DNA from: Symbiodinium natans
Lineage: Eukaryota; Sar; Dinophyceae; Suessiales; Symbiodiniaceae
DNA: 64,000 nt
Assembly (NCBI GenBank): GCA_905221605.1
Contig: CAJNDS010000713.1
Coordinates: forward strand, 706,664-770,663
Direction: 5' to 3'
Part shown: positions 53,317-63,301 of the stretch, one piece after another
Layout: each line of letters opens with the position of its first letter
Position numbering within the stretch: position 1 is the stretch's first letter
Notes under the pieces: generated by a model
Database searches by the model: none
Told to the model about the DNA's origin: nothing
What the model saw: the letters and a program-made list of their open reading frames with translations, nothing else
Position numbers and translations under genes: made by a program

Positions 53317-54942
53317 ATGGCAGACAGACGTGATCGCCACGATCAACGACATGCTCAATGGCATGCAGACTCACACAGACGAGGCAATCGTTCCAGACGA
53401 TCCAGATCACCCAGAAGATTCAGCACGCCAAGACCATCTAGGAGGCATCGCACTAGGTCGGCATCACCGAGATCCACGCGCACATTCCACTCCAACCCAC
53501 GTCCTAGCTCGGGACCAACTTTGACCCCCAGATCCACATTCACAACGTCCCACACGCCTCTTCATCACGGACAAGATTCGGTGTACAACCCACGACGAGA
53601 TCGCCACCGTCACGATCAGCGACTCCCGATATACGGGAACTCTCCCATCCAATCTACTCAATCTTCGGCCCCTACCCCAGCCCGCCCTAACCCCAAAGAA
53701 CGCGCCAAGGAAGTGCTCCAGGACATCTTCCACCAGCCCAACAATGACCTCCCAGACCATTGGGATTCCACCGAGCTGCTCTACGACAAAAACCAGTATG
53801 GAGGAGTCCAGATGCCCAGAATCGTACCTGCCACGTCATCGGCCAAGAAAAATGGCACGGCAGGTATGGATCCTTTCGACATAAAACTCTGGCAAGTGGC
53901 CTTCGAGGGCAAGCACAATTATATGTTGCGACAACTCGCCAACGGAAGATGGACTCACATCGCAGTCAACTATTGGAAGTGGAAGAACGGTACTGAAATG
54001 CTGCCCTCTGAAGCCCAACGGAAGGAAGCCATGGAGACGCTCGTCGCCAACATTGGAGACCTCCTCATGCGCTACAACAATCCCCCCGCTGTACAACCCC
54101 AAGTACGTGCCCAACTAGCACAGAAAGAAGCGGAGATAGCAGGATTGCGCGCACAGCTGGCAAGTCAGAGCCGCAAGACACCCTTCCCGCAGGGCATCAT
54201 CCCACCTACCCAAACCCAGATGCCCAACTTCTTCGAAACAGGCACCAGCAAGACTTCACCATCATCCGGTAAACAACCACATCCACACCGAGATCCGTGC
54301 GCTCAGGACAACACCCACGACCTTGTGCAGGTTATCGACGCCGACGACGCCCAAGTATCGCAACCGATAGCATCCGAAGCAGCCGAACAAGCACCTCAAC
54401 CCCCTCCCCCACTTCACCCCCACCCGCCTACCGTGGAAGACGAGTTGGACCCCAACCTCATTGGAGGCATCACCACACCCTCCTACCACCCCAGCCCAAG
54501 ATCTCCGGTTACAGGTGAACCAGCATCCAGCCGCCCGTTCGAATCACCAGGCGGCAGACAAAACAAAGTCCTCCTCGACATCGTCAACGCATTCGACGAC
54601 GAAGAACTCATCCAGTATCTTAGCGGCATAGCTCCGAAGCGAGAAGCAGGTGACAAGGCCAAAATGGACAAGATCCGACAAGTACATGAACTCACCAGCT
54701 CGCTATCAAGATACGCGGCCCCGTCAGCAACCACCTGGATCTCCACCCTCAAGATGTCTGGACCTAAACTACAGGCCCAGAAAGAAATTGCCAAGAGACT
54801 CACGGTGTATGCGGAGGCGCATCCAAAAGATCAGGCATACCAGGACATGGTGAAGGCCTGGTCTCTTCCCAAGCTCACCAACACAGCAGGGACGGCAGCA
54901 GTCGCTATCGTGGTGGCAGGCCTCGCTTCATACCTACATTGA
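53317..54942 (+). CDS. Array ORF 3: 541-aa SR-rich protein with C-terminal membrane anchor
   Basis: ATG in CGCCATGG context. Residues 1-75 are basic SR/RS-rich (GNRSRRSRSPRR). Residues about 125-255 are globular (LPDHWDSTELLYDKNQYGG, MDPFDIKLWQVAFEGKHNYM) and end in a short coiled coil (LAQKEAEIAGLRAQLASQ). A Pro/Ser-rich linker follows, then a helical domain (NKVLLDIVNAFDDEELIQYL). The last 20 residues are hydrophobic (GTAAVAIVVAGLASYL), like a tail anchor. Only 60 bp separate it from the RT ORF. RNA binding plus membrane attachment is a reasonable guess; the family is unknown. Confidence 0.75.
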   Translation: MADRRDRHDQRHAQWHADSHRRGNRSRRSRSPRRFSTPRPSRRHRTRSASPRSTRTFHSNPRPSSGPTLTPRSTFTTSHTPLHHGQDSVYNPRRDRHRHDQRLPIYGNSPIQSTQSSAPTPARPNPKERAKEVLQDIFHQPNNDLPDHWDSTELLYDKNQYGGVQMPRIVPATSSAKKNGTAGMDPFDIKLWQVAFEGKHNYMLRQLANGRWTHIAVNYWKWKNGTEMLPSEAQRKEAMETLVANIGDLLMRYNNPPAVQPQVRAQLAQKEAEIAGLRAQLASQSRKTPFPQGIIPPTQTQMPNFFETGTSKTSPSSGKQPHPHRDPCAQDNTHDLVQVIDADDAQVSQPIASEAAEQAPQPPPPLHPHPPTVEDELDPNLIGGITTPSYHPSPRSPVTGEPASSRPFESPGGRQNKVLLDIVNAFDDEELIQYLSGIAPKREAGDKAKMDKIRQVHELTSSLSRYAAPSATTWISTLKMSGPKLQAQKEIAKRLTVYAEAHPKDQAYQDMVKAWSLPKLTNTAGTAAVAIVVAGLASYLH

Positions 54943-55002
54943 CTAGGTACCCTACTCACAACGCAGCAACCCTCCAGACGACTCAACCGCATACACTCTT
55001 CC

Positions 55003-57654
55003 ATGGTGAAGTGCATGGACATCGCGAAGAGCGTGGTCCAATACACATTTCACCGCATACCTTTCTTACACAGATACTCCACTTGGCTCTACGGCAAGTT
55101 TTGGCTCACCGCTCTTTGCCATTTTCCTCGACGCCAAGTAGATCGACGCAGACTGGTACGCCTCAAGCAGTTTCACCGTATCACCCCGGAGGTCTACACA
55201 TTCGAATTTTTCAATCAGCCGAACGCAGTGTACTGGAGAGTCGACCACGGACGCATGTTTGAGCACCTCTATATTGGCAGCACCTCCACGAAAGTCACAG
55301 TCAGAGAAGACAACCGACGCAGAAAACACAACGCACTCGCCGCTCAAAAACTGGTCAACGCAGAACCAGCCATACACTACTGGCACACCACCAACACATA
55401 TTGGGAGTTCGTTCCGATCAAAGTCCGCAGCGTTGACGATGTGGCAGAGTTGCACATGATTGAGCAGGCAGACATCGCGGACCTCCAACCCTCCCTCAAC
55501 GCCCCCTTCATCTACAAACACTTCAAAGAAGACACAGGCCACACCTTCCAACCCAAGATCATTTGCGACGTCAACGTGCTGGCAACCAAACTACGTGCCC
55601 GACTACATCGACACCTAGGCAGGAAAACTAGACCTTGGCGAGCCGTCAAGGTACAGATAGACACCAAAACGCGCATGTGGGGCCTCCTCACCGCCCTGTG
55701 CTCCACCACGGCTCTGCGATGGAAAACCACCAGAACGTTGATGAGCAGCAACTTCCCGGCCGAGAACATATACACACTACTACGAATGACCAACATCCTT
55801 GAATCCCCATACAAGGAGTTCTGCAAGGCAGCATTGGTCAAGGCACTGGACAAGAGACATATGGAGACCCCTAACATAAGACCCCTCGTCACCAGTTTGC
55901 TGCCACCTATGGAAGAATGCCAACGCCATCTCCGAGAAGTTCTACGCGCCATCATCGCGAGCCACTACCACGAACTATGCCCACTACATGTTCCGAAGAC
56001 CACGGTGGTAGCCAAACCAGGATCCAGCATCGAGGCCCAGTGCCACAACTGGCAGCGAATGTGTTTTGGACCAAAACTTACGAGAAGATGCACTTGCCCC
56101 AACCCCACACAGGAACTCAGTGAACATCAAGTCATCGACCTTCAGACCGCACACGCATCACCAGAAGACCCTCTATACCACATCGTCACCTACTCGTCCA
56201 AGACGGGCACTTTCCCGGAACCAGATACTTGGATTTCGCAGACGACGGAAGATGTTCGAAAATGGTGCAGACGCAATGGACTCTCCATCCCATCCAGGGA
56301 GGCCGTGCAGCTCGCCCTTGCCCCGGCGGCACAGCTCAGCCACAACGTGAAGGAGGAACACGTGAACCACCACATGGTCAAAAGCCTCAAAACCCAGTAC
56401 AGCGACTACATCATCGCGTGCGAGGACCACCGTCCCCACAAGATGCTAGCGTACTGCCCCCTCCACTTCCAACAGCTCATGGACAAGATGTACGGCGACC
56501 CTGAAGTCTTCACCAAGATCAACATCACCCCGACCACAGCGGCGCACAACGCGTGGCACCAACTTCCCCAAAACATCAAGACAAGATACGCCTGGGGCAT
56601 CAACCCAAACCGCAAGGACAAAGTCCCGGTGTCCTACATCTTCCCCAAGCGCAAGAAGGGCTTCATCAAGTCACGGCCCATTGTCTCGTTCGCCCAGCAC
56701 TTCGCCAAGAAGCTCTTCTCCACGGTCGCCAAGATCATCACCAACATCATGTACATCTCTTTCCCCCAAGCGCTGCAACAGGACAACTCCTACAAGATCT
56801 TCAAGGAACTTCACACCTTCATGAACTACAACAACGCGGACATGCACATGCAGATCGCGGACCTCGCGGGCTTCTTCACCAGTGTCCCACAGGAACGTAT
56901 CCTCCAAGCCCTCATGATCACCATGCACAAGTACTTCGCCAACTCCCAGCACGGCTTTGACACATGGCAGGACGTCTCCATCACCTACGACCCCAAAAAG
57001 ACGCTTAGGACGGCCAGAACGTTCAATGGGAAGTACAAGCAGATCAACCATGGTCGACGCACCATCTACATGCACGACATCTGGGAGATCACTCAGTACG
57101 TCCTGAAGTGCAGCTACTTCACCTCCCAACAACAAGTATACAAGCAGACCAGAGGTAGCCCAATGGGACACCCAATGTCACCGGTGTTGTGCCACATGGT
57201 CTGTTGTGTCGAAGAACATCAATGGCATGAGACATATCGCATAGCCTTGGCATCATGCGCAATTCTCGACCGCTTCGCCAAGAGATATGTTGACGACCGC
57301 ATTTGCATCCTGCCACAAAGTTGGGCTTACACGAGCCCTTGGAGCGAGTTTCTCCAAACAGAGTTCTACGGCCCGCCTATATTGTTGGAAGAACAAGAAG
57401 AAGCCAACTACCTCGGATGCAACATCAACCTACACCGCAAAGAAGTTCGCCTCATTCTCCCCTCACAGACACACCAGCTCCTTTCGCCACGGGGATCCAC
57501 ACCTATGGTCCACCGTGCCAGTGCATACCGAACGAGACGCCACATGATCTCAAAGATAGCGTACCCCGAGCCGGTTCGTCTACAACAACTCCGAGAACTT
57601 CGCGCCCTCTACCAAGCCCACGACCCAGACATGCTGACGTTTGTGCATAGATGA
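55003..57654 (+). CDS. Array ORF 4: GIY-YIG endonuclease-reverse transcriptase (Penelope-like, permuted)
   Basis: 883 aa from ATG in TTCCATGG context. N-terminal GIY-YIG nuclease: YIGST at residues 90-94, R101 in VTVREDNRRRK, E154 in LHMIEQ, N166 in LNAP. A middle region follows (HVPKTTVV and CTCPNP clusters). Reverse transcriptase: PKRKKG (548-553) and SRPIVSF; D620 in ADLAGFFTSVP; RGSPMGHPMSPVLC (717-730); YVDD at 762-765; YLGCNI thumb start. The fingers and MG-P-SP motif fit the Penelope/TERT-like RT group rather than copia. Canonical Penelope elements carry GIY-YIG after the RT; here it precedes it, as in Naiad/Chlamys elements. All catalytic residues looked for are intact. It would nick target DNA and copy RNA in the nucleus. 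A decayed relative lies at 43.3-45.8 kb. Confidence 0.92.
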   Translation: MVKCMDIAKSVVQYTFHRIPFLHRYSTWLYGKFWLTALCHFPRRQVDRRRLVRLKQFHRITPEVYTFEFFNQPNAVYWRVDHGRMFEHLYIGSTSTKVTVREDNRRRKHNALAAQKLVNAEPAIHYWHTTNTYWEFVPIKVRSVDDVAELHMIEQADIADLQPSLNAPFIYKHFKEDTGHTFQPKIICDVNVLATKLRARLHRHLGRKTRPWRAVKVQIDTKTRMWGLLTALCSTTALRWKTTRTLMSSNFPAENIYTLLRMTNILESPYKEFCKAALVKALDKRHMETPNIRPLVTSLLPPMEECQRHLREVLRAIIASHYHELCPLHVPKTTVVAKPGSSIEAQCHNWQRMCFGPKLTRRCTCPNPTQELSEHQVIDLQTAHASPEDPLYHIVTYSSKTGTFPEPDTWISQTTEDVRKWCRRNGLSIPSREAVQLALAPAAQLSHNVKEEHVNHHMVKSLKTQYSDYIIACEDHRPHKMLAYCPLHFQQLMDKMYGDPEVFTKINITPTTAAHNAWHQLPQNIKTRYAWGINPNRKDKVPVSYIFPKRKKGFIKSRPIVSFAQHFAKKLFSTVAKIITNIMYISFPQALQQDNSYKIFKELHTFMNYNNADMHMQIADLAGFFTSVPQERILQALMITMHKYFANSQHGFDTWQDVSITYDPKKTLRTARTFNGKYKQINHGRRTIYMHDIWEITQYVLKCSYFTSQQQVYKQTRGSPMGHPMSPVLCHMVCCVEEHQWHETYRIALASCAILDRFAKRYVDDRICILPQSWAYTSPWSEFLQTEFYGPPILLEEQEEANYLGCNINLHRKEVRLILPSQTHQLLSPRGSTPMVHRASAYRTRRHMISKIAYPEPVRLQQLRELRALYQAHDPDMLTFVHR

Positions 57655-57943
57655 CTCGAAGTACCACAGCAAAATCAATATCAAAGACCGCCAGCAAGTG
57701 CCCATGATGCGCAGTGACGGATTGCAGTCGTTGAGGTCCCCAAACCTTTCCTCTCCAAGCCCCGTGTCCCGCAGTGAAGTGTGATTTTGATCATGCACAT
57801 CATGCAATCATGTGAAGTCCGCCCCTACCCTTTCCCGCACCCACCCAGAGCGCTTCTCTTCAGTGGCTGACGCAGTGACAGACGTAGCATAGAAGAAGTT
57901 GCCCGGCTGATAGACCAACAAGTCGATCATCCAATTCTTCACC
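57655..57943. other. Array spacer 4-5
   Basis: 289 bp with ACGGATTGCAGTCG and CATGCAATCATG. No gene. Confidence 0.5.
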
Positions 57944-58729
57944 ATGCCGACCAACAAGATGCACGAGGAGCAGACCATTCCGGATCCTCAGCCAGCAAGC
58001 CAGCAACATCCCAATAACCAACCGGAGACAATGCAGACAGCCTCCGAGATCCCAGATGAGATCGCCAACCCCAACGATCCAACCCACCAGACCACGGACG
58101 ACGCGGTGAAGCTCCTCATAGACACAGTATCCTCGCAAGCAGAGAAGATCCGGACCCTCGACCAGACCGTCTTCCAGCTGGAACAAGAGCTCGCTTTCGT
58201 CTACGAGCGCACCTGCAGCCAATCAGTATTAGAAGAACTCCTGGACGTCAAACGAGCGGCGTACAGGGCGGACTCATCAAGAGCCTCCACCTCCAACGAC
58301 ATCAGCCGACACAAAGGTTCCATCCGCGATCTTCACCTACAGCTCAACGATATCCAACGTGATCAAACTCTCCAAGCCAGACGACTACAGGAACTAGGAG
58401 GACGACTAGATGCTCTTGGACATCAAACTCGCCAACAACTACAAGAACTACGAGACAGACTCCGCCTCCATACCACCATCCCGCAGGACCCTCATCCAAT
58501 ATCCCACACCACCATCTACGCAAGCCTGGACGAGACAAGAACTCGCTTGGACACCGTCGACCAGCTCCTTTCTCGACACGACCAAAGCATCAAGTACCTG
58601 TGCAGGTGCCTTCGATCCGCAACCGGCTCAGCTACATCCTCCAGACAGGCACCCATTGGACAGTACAGATCAAACTCCAGGGCCCCGCTCGAAAGAGATG
58701 ATCCTCTACAGCATCTTCAAGATCCATGA
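57944..58729 (+). CDS. Array ORF 5: 261-aa coiled-coil protein
   Basis: ATG in CACCATGC context. A polar N-terminus (1-45) is followed by long coiled-coil stretches: about 50-90 (LIDTVSSQAEKIRTLDQTVF), 100-180 (IRDLHLQLNDIQRDQTLQAR) and 190-215. The C-terminus is Ser/Arg-rich. In the +1 frame an open stretch at 58410-58847 ends in a protein-like tail (MILYSIFKIHDLKNRNPEPV to HRHSIQ), so the real C-terminus may lie at 58847 through a frame change near 58690. It could be an oligomerising or RNA-chaperone protein. Family unknown. Confidence 0.7.
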   Translation: MPTNKMHEEQTIPDPQPASQQHPNNQPETMQTASEIPDEIANPNDPTHQTTDDAVKLLIDTVSSQAEKIRTLDQTVFQLEQELAFVYERTCSQSVLEELLDVKRAAYRADSSRASTSNDISRHKGSIRDLHLQLNDIQRDQTLQARRLQELGGRLDALGHQTRQQLQELRDRLRLHTTIPQDPHPISHTTIYASLDETRTRLDTVDQLLSRHDQSIKYLCRCLRSATGSATSSRQAPIGQYRSNSRAPLERDDPLQHLQDP

Positions 58730-58847
58730 CCTCAAGAATCGGAACCCGGAACCGGTGCAATTCATCTGTCCACTCAACGACGTCGTGCAGAACGCAAAGT
58801 TGGATGATAACTGGCCTAAACAGCACCGCCACAGCATCCAGTAACAT

Positions 58848-59125
58848 TGTTACGCTTTGGTCAATTTTGTTTTCACCAAAAACGATTCCTGTTCTATCTC
58901 ACCTACATCCGACGCTTGGCTTGGAGTGAGCAAAAGAACCGAGACCAAGCGCGAGTCCCGCACCTTCATGTTTCATGATAAACTTCATCTTACCCCCATC
59001 CCTTTGTGACGGAACCCCTTGACGTTGATTGCATACGGAAACTCACGTACTGTGCAGCTGACCATCATGAAACATGACAGATTGTTTGGATCGAGTAACG
59101 TTTCCATCGCTCATCCACCTCAGTC
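58848..59125. other. Array spacer 5-6
   Basis: 278 bp, AT-richer than the ORFs, with GTTGATTGCATACGG and two ATGAAACATGA/TTTCATGAT-like words. No gene. Confidence 0.5.
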
Positions 59126-60091
59126 ATGGTGAAGCACGACCACCACGGAGATGAACGTCCCCGGCGAAACAGATCGCGGTCCTGCAGACGAAGTCCCCGC
59201 ACTACCAGAGCAACAAGGCTGGCCATGGACTCAAGAGACCCACCTCGACGACATCGAACGGAGAATCCGCCTCAACCAGAGCCTCTCAGCCAGCAAAAAC
59301 TGGCGCTACAAAGTGCAGTTTCCACGGCAAAGACCCAGGTCATCCAACTTATGGAGGACATCAGCGTCGGGGACCTCTCCAACCTCCTCTTTGACAATTC
59401 CATCACTATGAACGCGATACAGAAGATCTTCGACATCAACTCTACCGCACTCAAATTACGTGAACACGTGCACCAAGCTGACCTGTTCAGAACCCTCCTC
59501 AAGAGCTTTCAGGACGCCAAGGGTGACACCGTGATACGCAGTTCCGAAGCGCTGAACTGGTTCACACCCATTTCGCTGGCAGTTCCAACAAAGCGCCCGG
59601 GTTGCACCGTCTACGAGTTCATCGACATGATGGACAGACAGCAGATCACTGAAAACGGCATGTACAAGATCCTGGAAGACGACACCGTGGACAGCATCAA
59701 GAACTACCGCCGCACCTTTGAGGACCTCCAGCAAGCAGAAAACCAACTAGTCGTCACCAAGACCATCGCAGTCAAAGCTAAACCCAAGTCTCCAAGAACA
59801 TCGCGCGCCTCGTCATCGACGGCACCGGGACCGGCACGACATGATTCTCAGTCGACCAGACATCCGGCATCATCGCACCGAGGAGACAATGACCCCAGAC
59901 CCACACCACCAGCACCCACGGACCCCACTCCCAGACCCAACCCCAAACCCATGCCCCGTGCCCAGAGTCACCCCACCTGGCAGCACTACGGATGCCGACT
60001 GTACTGCGCGTGCGGGGGATGGTGTGCCAAAGAAGGCACGCACACAGTCCACCTATGCCGGAGATGCATGAATCGAGCCATCGGAAGTTGA
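59126..60091 (+). CDS. Array ORF 6: 321-aa SR-rich protein with C-terminal Cys/His cluster
   Basis: ATG in AGTCATGG context. Residues 1-50 are basic with SR motifs (RRNRSRSCRRSPRT). Residues about 55-215 are helical and globular (VIQLMEDISVGDLSNLLFDN, YEFIDMMDRQQITENGMYKI). A Pro/Ser/Arg-rich linker follows. The C-terminal 35 residues hold YGCRLYCACGGWC, then HLCRRCM, giving seven Cys and two His in a zinc-site-like arrangement. Basic arm plus zinc cluster suggests nucleic-acid binding, as in a nucleocapsid, but this is inference. Confidence 0.72.
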   Translation: MVKHDHHGDERPRRNRSRSCRRSPRTTRATRLAMDSRDPPRRHRTENPPQPEPLSQQKLALQSAVSTAKTQVIQLMEDISVGDLSNLLFDNSITMNAIQKIFDINSTALKLREHVHQADLFRTLLKSFQDAKGDTVIRSSEALNWFTPISLAVPTKRPGCTVYEFIDMMDRQQITENGMYKILEDDTVDSIKNYRRTFEDLQQAENQLVVTKTIAVKAKPKSPRTSRASSSTAPGPARHDSQSTRHPASSHRGDNDPRPTPPAPTDPTPRPNPKPMPRAQSHPTWQHYGCRLYCACGGWCAKEGTHTVHLCRRCMNRAIGS

Positions 60092-60435
60092 TGATGATGA
60101 TAGTGAGATCAGCGGAGTTCTCTGACGTAGGGTGGTATATGCAATTCCTTAAGACGAAGTATGTCTTGAGATGGCGCTGCCGGACGGAGATTCGGCAAGC
60201 GCAACATGTCTGCCGGCATCATAAGCACAAAACCTGCTCCGTGGAGAGGTCTGAAGTGCATGCACCATGTCAATCCGCACACTGAGTTTTTGACTTGATT
60301 GAAAGCTGACAGGACCTGTAGGGACAGTAGGTACTAACATGAGTGAGATTGCGTGATACTGCGGAAGCCAAACCATTTTCAGATCAACCACACTCGCACC
60401 ATCACCCATTCACCTTTCCCCGATCGCCCCACCTC
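60092..60435. other. Array spacer 6-7
   Basis: 344 bp with TATGCAATTCC. The ORF 7 frame is open back to 60343 but without an ATG. No other gene. Confidence 0.45.
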
Positions 60436-61341
60436 ATGAGTTGGTTGACCCAGACGGCGTTCAACAAGGCAGTGCAGGCCGCGTACGATCAGGATTACTT
60501 GGAGCTCCCCGACATCCACATCCCCATCCGCTGGTACACCGCCCAACTTCTACTTGAACAACTCACCAAAATCGGCAACTCACCCCATCCCTTCACGCCC
60601 ATCATGATCCCCACCAGCGAGGCGCTCTCAATATGGGGACACCTGCAAGATTGGCACAAGAACTTCGGCTACCACCTAGACAAGATCTCCATGCCCACAC
60701 CACAACCCGCACACCTACCTCATCAAGACGCACCACCACAAGCAACCAAGAAAAGACGACAACAGTACCAACCGGACGACCCGCGCTTGCACCCCGAGTT
60801 CGACGGCATCACCTCGGACCTTCTCCAGGACATCTCCCTCGCACACCTCGATCCACACACCTATGTAGCCGCGGACTGGCCCGCGGACCAACCCGTTCTG
60901 ACGACGTGGGAGGCCATCGAAGACCCGGAAAAGTACACAGAGTGGAAGGCCCACACCCAGTGGAATGACACAACATATCACACTTTCGCCCAAGCCCTTC
61001 ATTCCCATCCCTTTGCCGTTCGCCTCGCTGCGATACGCAAAAAAGTTAAAGAAGATTCACACCAGCACCAGCTGCTCTGGAAACACCCATGGCACCAAAA
61101 CGGCTGGCAGTATCACACGCACTACGACAAGGAGACCAAGAGAAGCTTCATGTGCAAGGGCGACTACACGATCCACCGACGCGAGGAGGATAGCGCAATG
61201 CCGGATCCAACTACGCAACCCTCAGAACCCAAGAAGGACACCCCACACAACTCACCAATGCCCTACCATCCACCACCTGAAGAAGAAGATGATCGACGAT
61301 CCCAGATCTCAGAAGACGAGATGTACCCGGCGGTGAAGTAG
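60436..61341 (+). CDS. Array ORF 7: 301-aa protein of unknown function
   Basis: ATG 60436 (MSWLTQTAFNKAVQAAYDQD) is chosen because the upstream extension has no ATG and is not protein-like. Residues 1-95 are helical (DIHIPIRWYTAQLLLEQLTK). A basic spacer (KKRRQQ) follows, then a Trp/His-rich central part (HTQWNDTTYHTFAQALHSH, WKHPWHQNGWQYHTHYDKE). The C-terminus is acidic with Pro runs (PPPEEEDDRRSQ). No motif of known function. Confidence 0.7.
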   Translation: MSWLTQTAFNKAVQAAYDQDYLELPDIHIPIRWYTAQLLLEQLTKIGNSPHPFTPIMIPTSEALSIWGHLQDWHKNFGYHLDKISMPTPQPAHLPHQDAPPQATKKRRQQYQPDDPRLHPEFDGITSDLLQDISLAHLDPHTYVAADWPADQPVLTTWEAIEDPEKYTEWKAHTQWNDTTYHTFAQALHSHPFAVRLAAIRKKVKEDSHQHQLLWKHPWHQNGWQYHTHYDKETKRSFMCKGDYTIHRREEDSAMPDPTTQPSEPKKDTPHNSPMPYHPPPEEEDDRRSQISEDEMYPAVK

Positions 61342-61630
61342 AAACATGCCGTGGAAATCGACGATGTGATTGCCGAGAACATTGTGATCTTCCTGATCGC
61401 CACTGCACACAGCATCACACACCTGCGCCATACAGGCCCTCTTGCGAATCCAAAAGAAGCCGTTAACTGGCAAGATGCGAGTTGAAGCCATGCCGACCTA
61501 AGCACCTCCCCCGTCCCCTTTCCCCCCCCTCCCCTACCCATGGCAGACCTCATCCCTTCACTATCACGCGTGAGAACATGACCACAGTTTTTTGGCACGA
61601 ACCCGACCCCGTCCCTTTCCCCAGCCCAAC
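61342..61630. other. Array spacer 7-8
   Basis: 289 bp, pyrimidine-rich near 61500-61540 (CCCCCGTCCCCTTTCCCCCC). No gene. Confidence 0.45.
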
Positions 61631-62971
61631 ATGTGGAGCCACATACTGGACTTCCTGACCGGTCCCCTCCACGTGATCTTCATGGATGAGCACGAACTCG
61701 AAATGGAGCATCTGCGCAGAGATCCACACTACAGCATGGAACCCTTTTACCAACGGTACAACTACCTCGACGACACGTACCACACGGCCCCAGCGTACTA
61801 CACGGAGAAGGCACCCCTACACAAAGTCATCGACCCGTCGTACTTCAAAGCATACGAAGGCTGGCACATCAATATCAAGAATGCCATCACCTACCAGGCG
61901 CTCAAGAACATGATGATGATATTCCATGGCTTTCAGGACCTCTACATCTCCTCCAGCACATCTACGACGGCCACGTTCGTGTGCCTACTACCAACTGAAA
62001 ATCAGATGCTGACCCCGGTTTCAAAATTTCTCGGCCAAGAGGTACGTGACAAAACCAAGCATGAGCTCAACATTCAGCGCATCATCCGCCGCATCCCGAC
62101 TCACATCAAAGGTCACTACGTTGAAAAACCTCTTCGAGATGACCACCCACATCCTGGTGCGGCACTGTGCCTACCCCACATCGCCCAGATTGTCTTCTCC
62201 AAGTATGAATCGGCTAACACAGCTTTGATTGCCTCGCAGTGGTACGAGACCACGGTCCGCATAGCCACAATGGCCAGAAAAGGTTTCCAGATTGGTGACA
62301 AGTTGTTCCTAGAAGACCTGCCAACCCCCACCACGAAACCGCTACATGATGGACGCGTCATCTTCATCCAGAAAGCCAACCCACGCCCCTCGCACCTAGA
62401 ACGCCAACTTCAAGATGACATGGAGTGGAATGCGATCTTGGCGATCACCCGACAGCACACGGTTGAGGAGTACCAGCAGTACCTCCCTCCTGAAATCCTC
62501 GGGGTGCACAAGCTCATCCTCTACGTCAACACCAAATTACAGGAATGGCAAACCAGGAACAACGAGTCCTGTTTGCAGAACAATATCTTCTCACGCGCCG
62601 ACATCCACATGATGATACACGTCCTCAAGTTTTTCAGCCCCAGACATGCAGAATGGCGCTTCACAAGAGAAATCTTCGGCCCGGACTACACCATCCTCGA
62701 CTTCAACGGCTCCACCTGCGCTATCCCCATGCAACCTCTACGTGACAATCTGACAGAGTGGCTACGTCAACACAAACGACTAGTCTCATCTCTACTGCAC
62801 GCAGAACACGACCACCGGCAGCCCAACCACCCGCACACGTTCTTCGAAGACGTAGGCACCATCTCAGACGAAGAAGAGCTCTGGCAAAGACGCCAAGAAT
62901 GGAATCCGGTTCAACGGTTCCCGACGACCACCTACAACAGCTACACCGAGCCGGACCTGTCCGTGGACTGA
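61631..62971 (+). CDS. Array ORF 8: 446-aa protein of unknown function
   Basis: First ATG at 61631 (MWSHILDFLTGPLHVIFMDE); the frame is open a little further up without ATG. The protein is globular throughout with many Tyr, His and Trp (YNYLDDTYHTAPAYYTEKAP, NMMMIFHGFQDLYISSSTST, RIIRRIPTHIKGHYVEKPLR, MIHVLKFFSPRHAEWRF). The C-terminus is acidic. No membrane span or catalytic motif was identified. Confidence 0.72.
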   Translation: MWSHILDFLTGPLHVIFMDEHELEMEHLRRDPHYSMEPFYQRYNYLDDTYHTAPAYYTEKAPLHKVIDPSYFKAYEGWHINIKNAITYQALKNMMMIFHGFQDLYISSSTSTTATFVCLLPTENQMLTPVSKFLGQEVRDKTKHELNIQRIIRRIPTHIKGHYVEKPLRDDHPHPGAALCLPHIAQIVFSKYESANTALIASQWYETTVRIATMARKGFQIGDKLFLEDLPTPTTKPLHDGRVIFIQKANPRPSHLERQLQDDMEWNAILAITRQHTVEEYQQYLPPEILGVHKLILYVNTKLQEWQTRNNESCLQNNIFSRADIHMMIHVLKFFSPRHAEWRFTREIFGPDYTILDFNGSTCAIPMQPLRDNLTEWLRQHKRLVSSLLHAEHDHRQPNHPHTFFEDVGTISDEEELWQRRQEWNPVQRFPTTTYNSYTEPDLSVD

Positions 62972-63301
62972 TCTCTTCGACGACGCAAGACCCAATTCCA
63001 CCCACCCCTGGATGGAAGACCCGTAGACCAATGCGGACAAGATTCGTTTGCAGTGCGTTGTGAAGTCTGAAAACTTAGAAGTTCGCAGTTCAGCCTTTCG
63101 GAGTGTGCATTCCACTGAACAGAGACATGATTCGCCTGTGATGCATCCTTCACACGACCAGCACACCGGTACAAGGGCAGGATTAGTGATGCAACAGCAT
63201 GCAGTTGAACATTTGCAAAGCGCATTCCCATGTTGAGCTGCAAATAGCATGTGACATGCGGTGAGAGAATTTGAAGCAGTTACTGTACATAGTAGAGCAA
63301 G
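62972..63301. other. Array spacer 8-9
   Basis: 330 bp, AT-richer than the ORFs. No gene. Confidence 0.45.
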
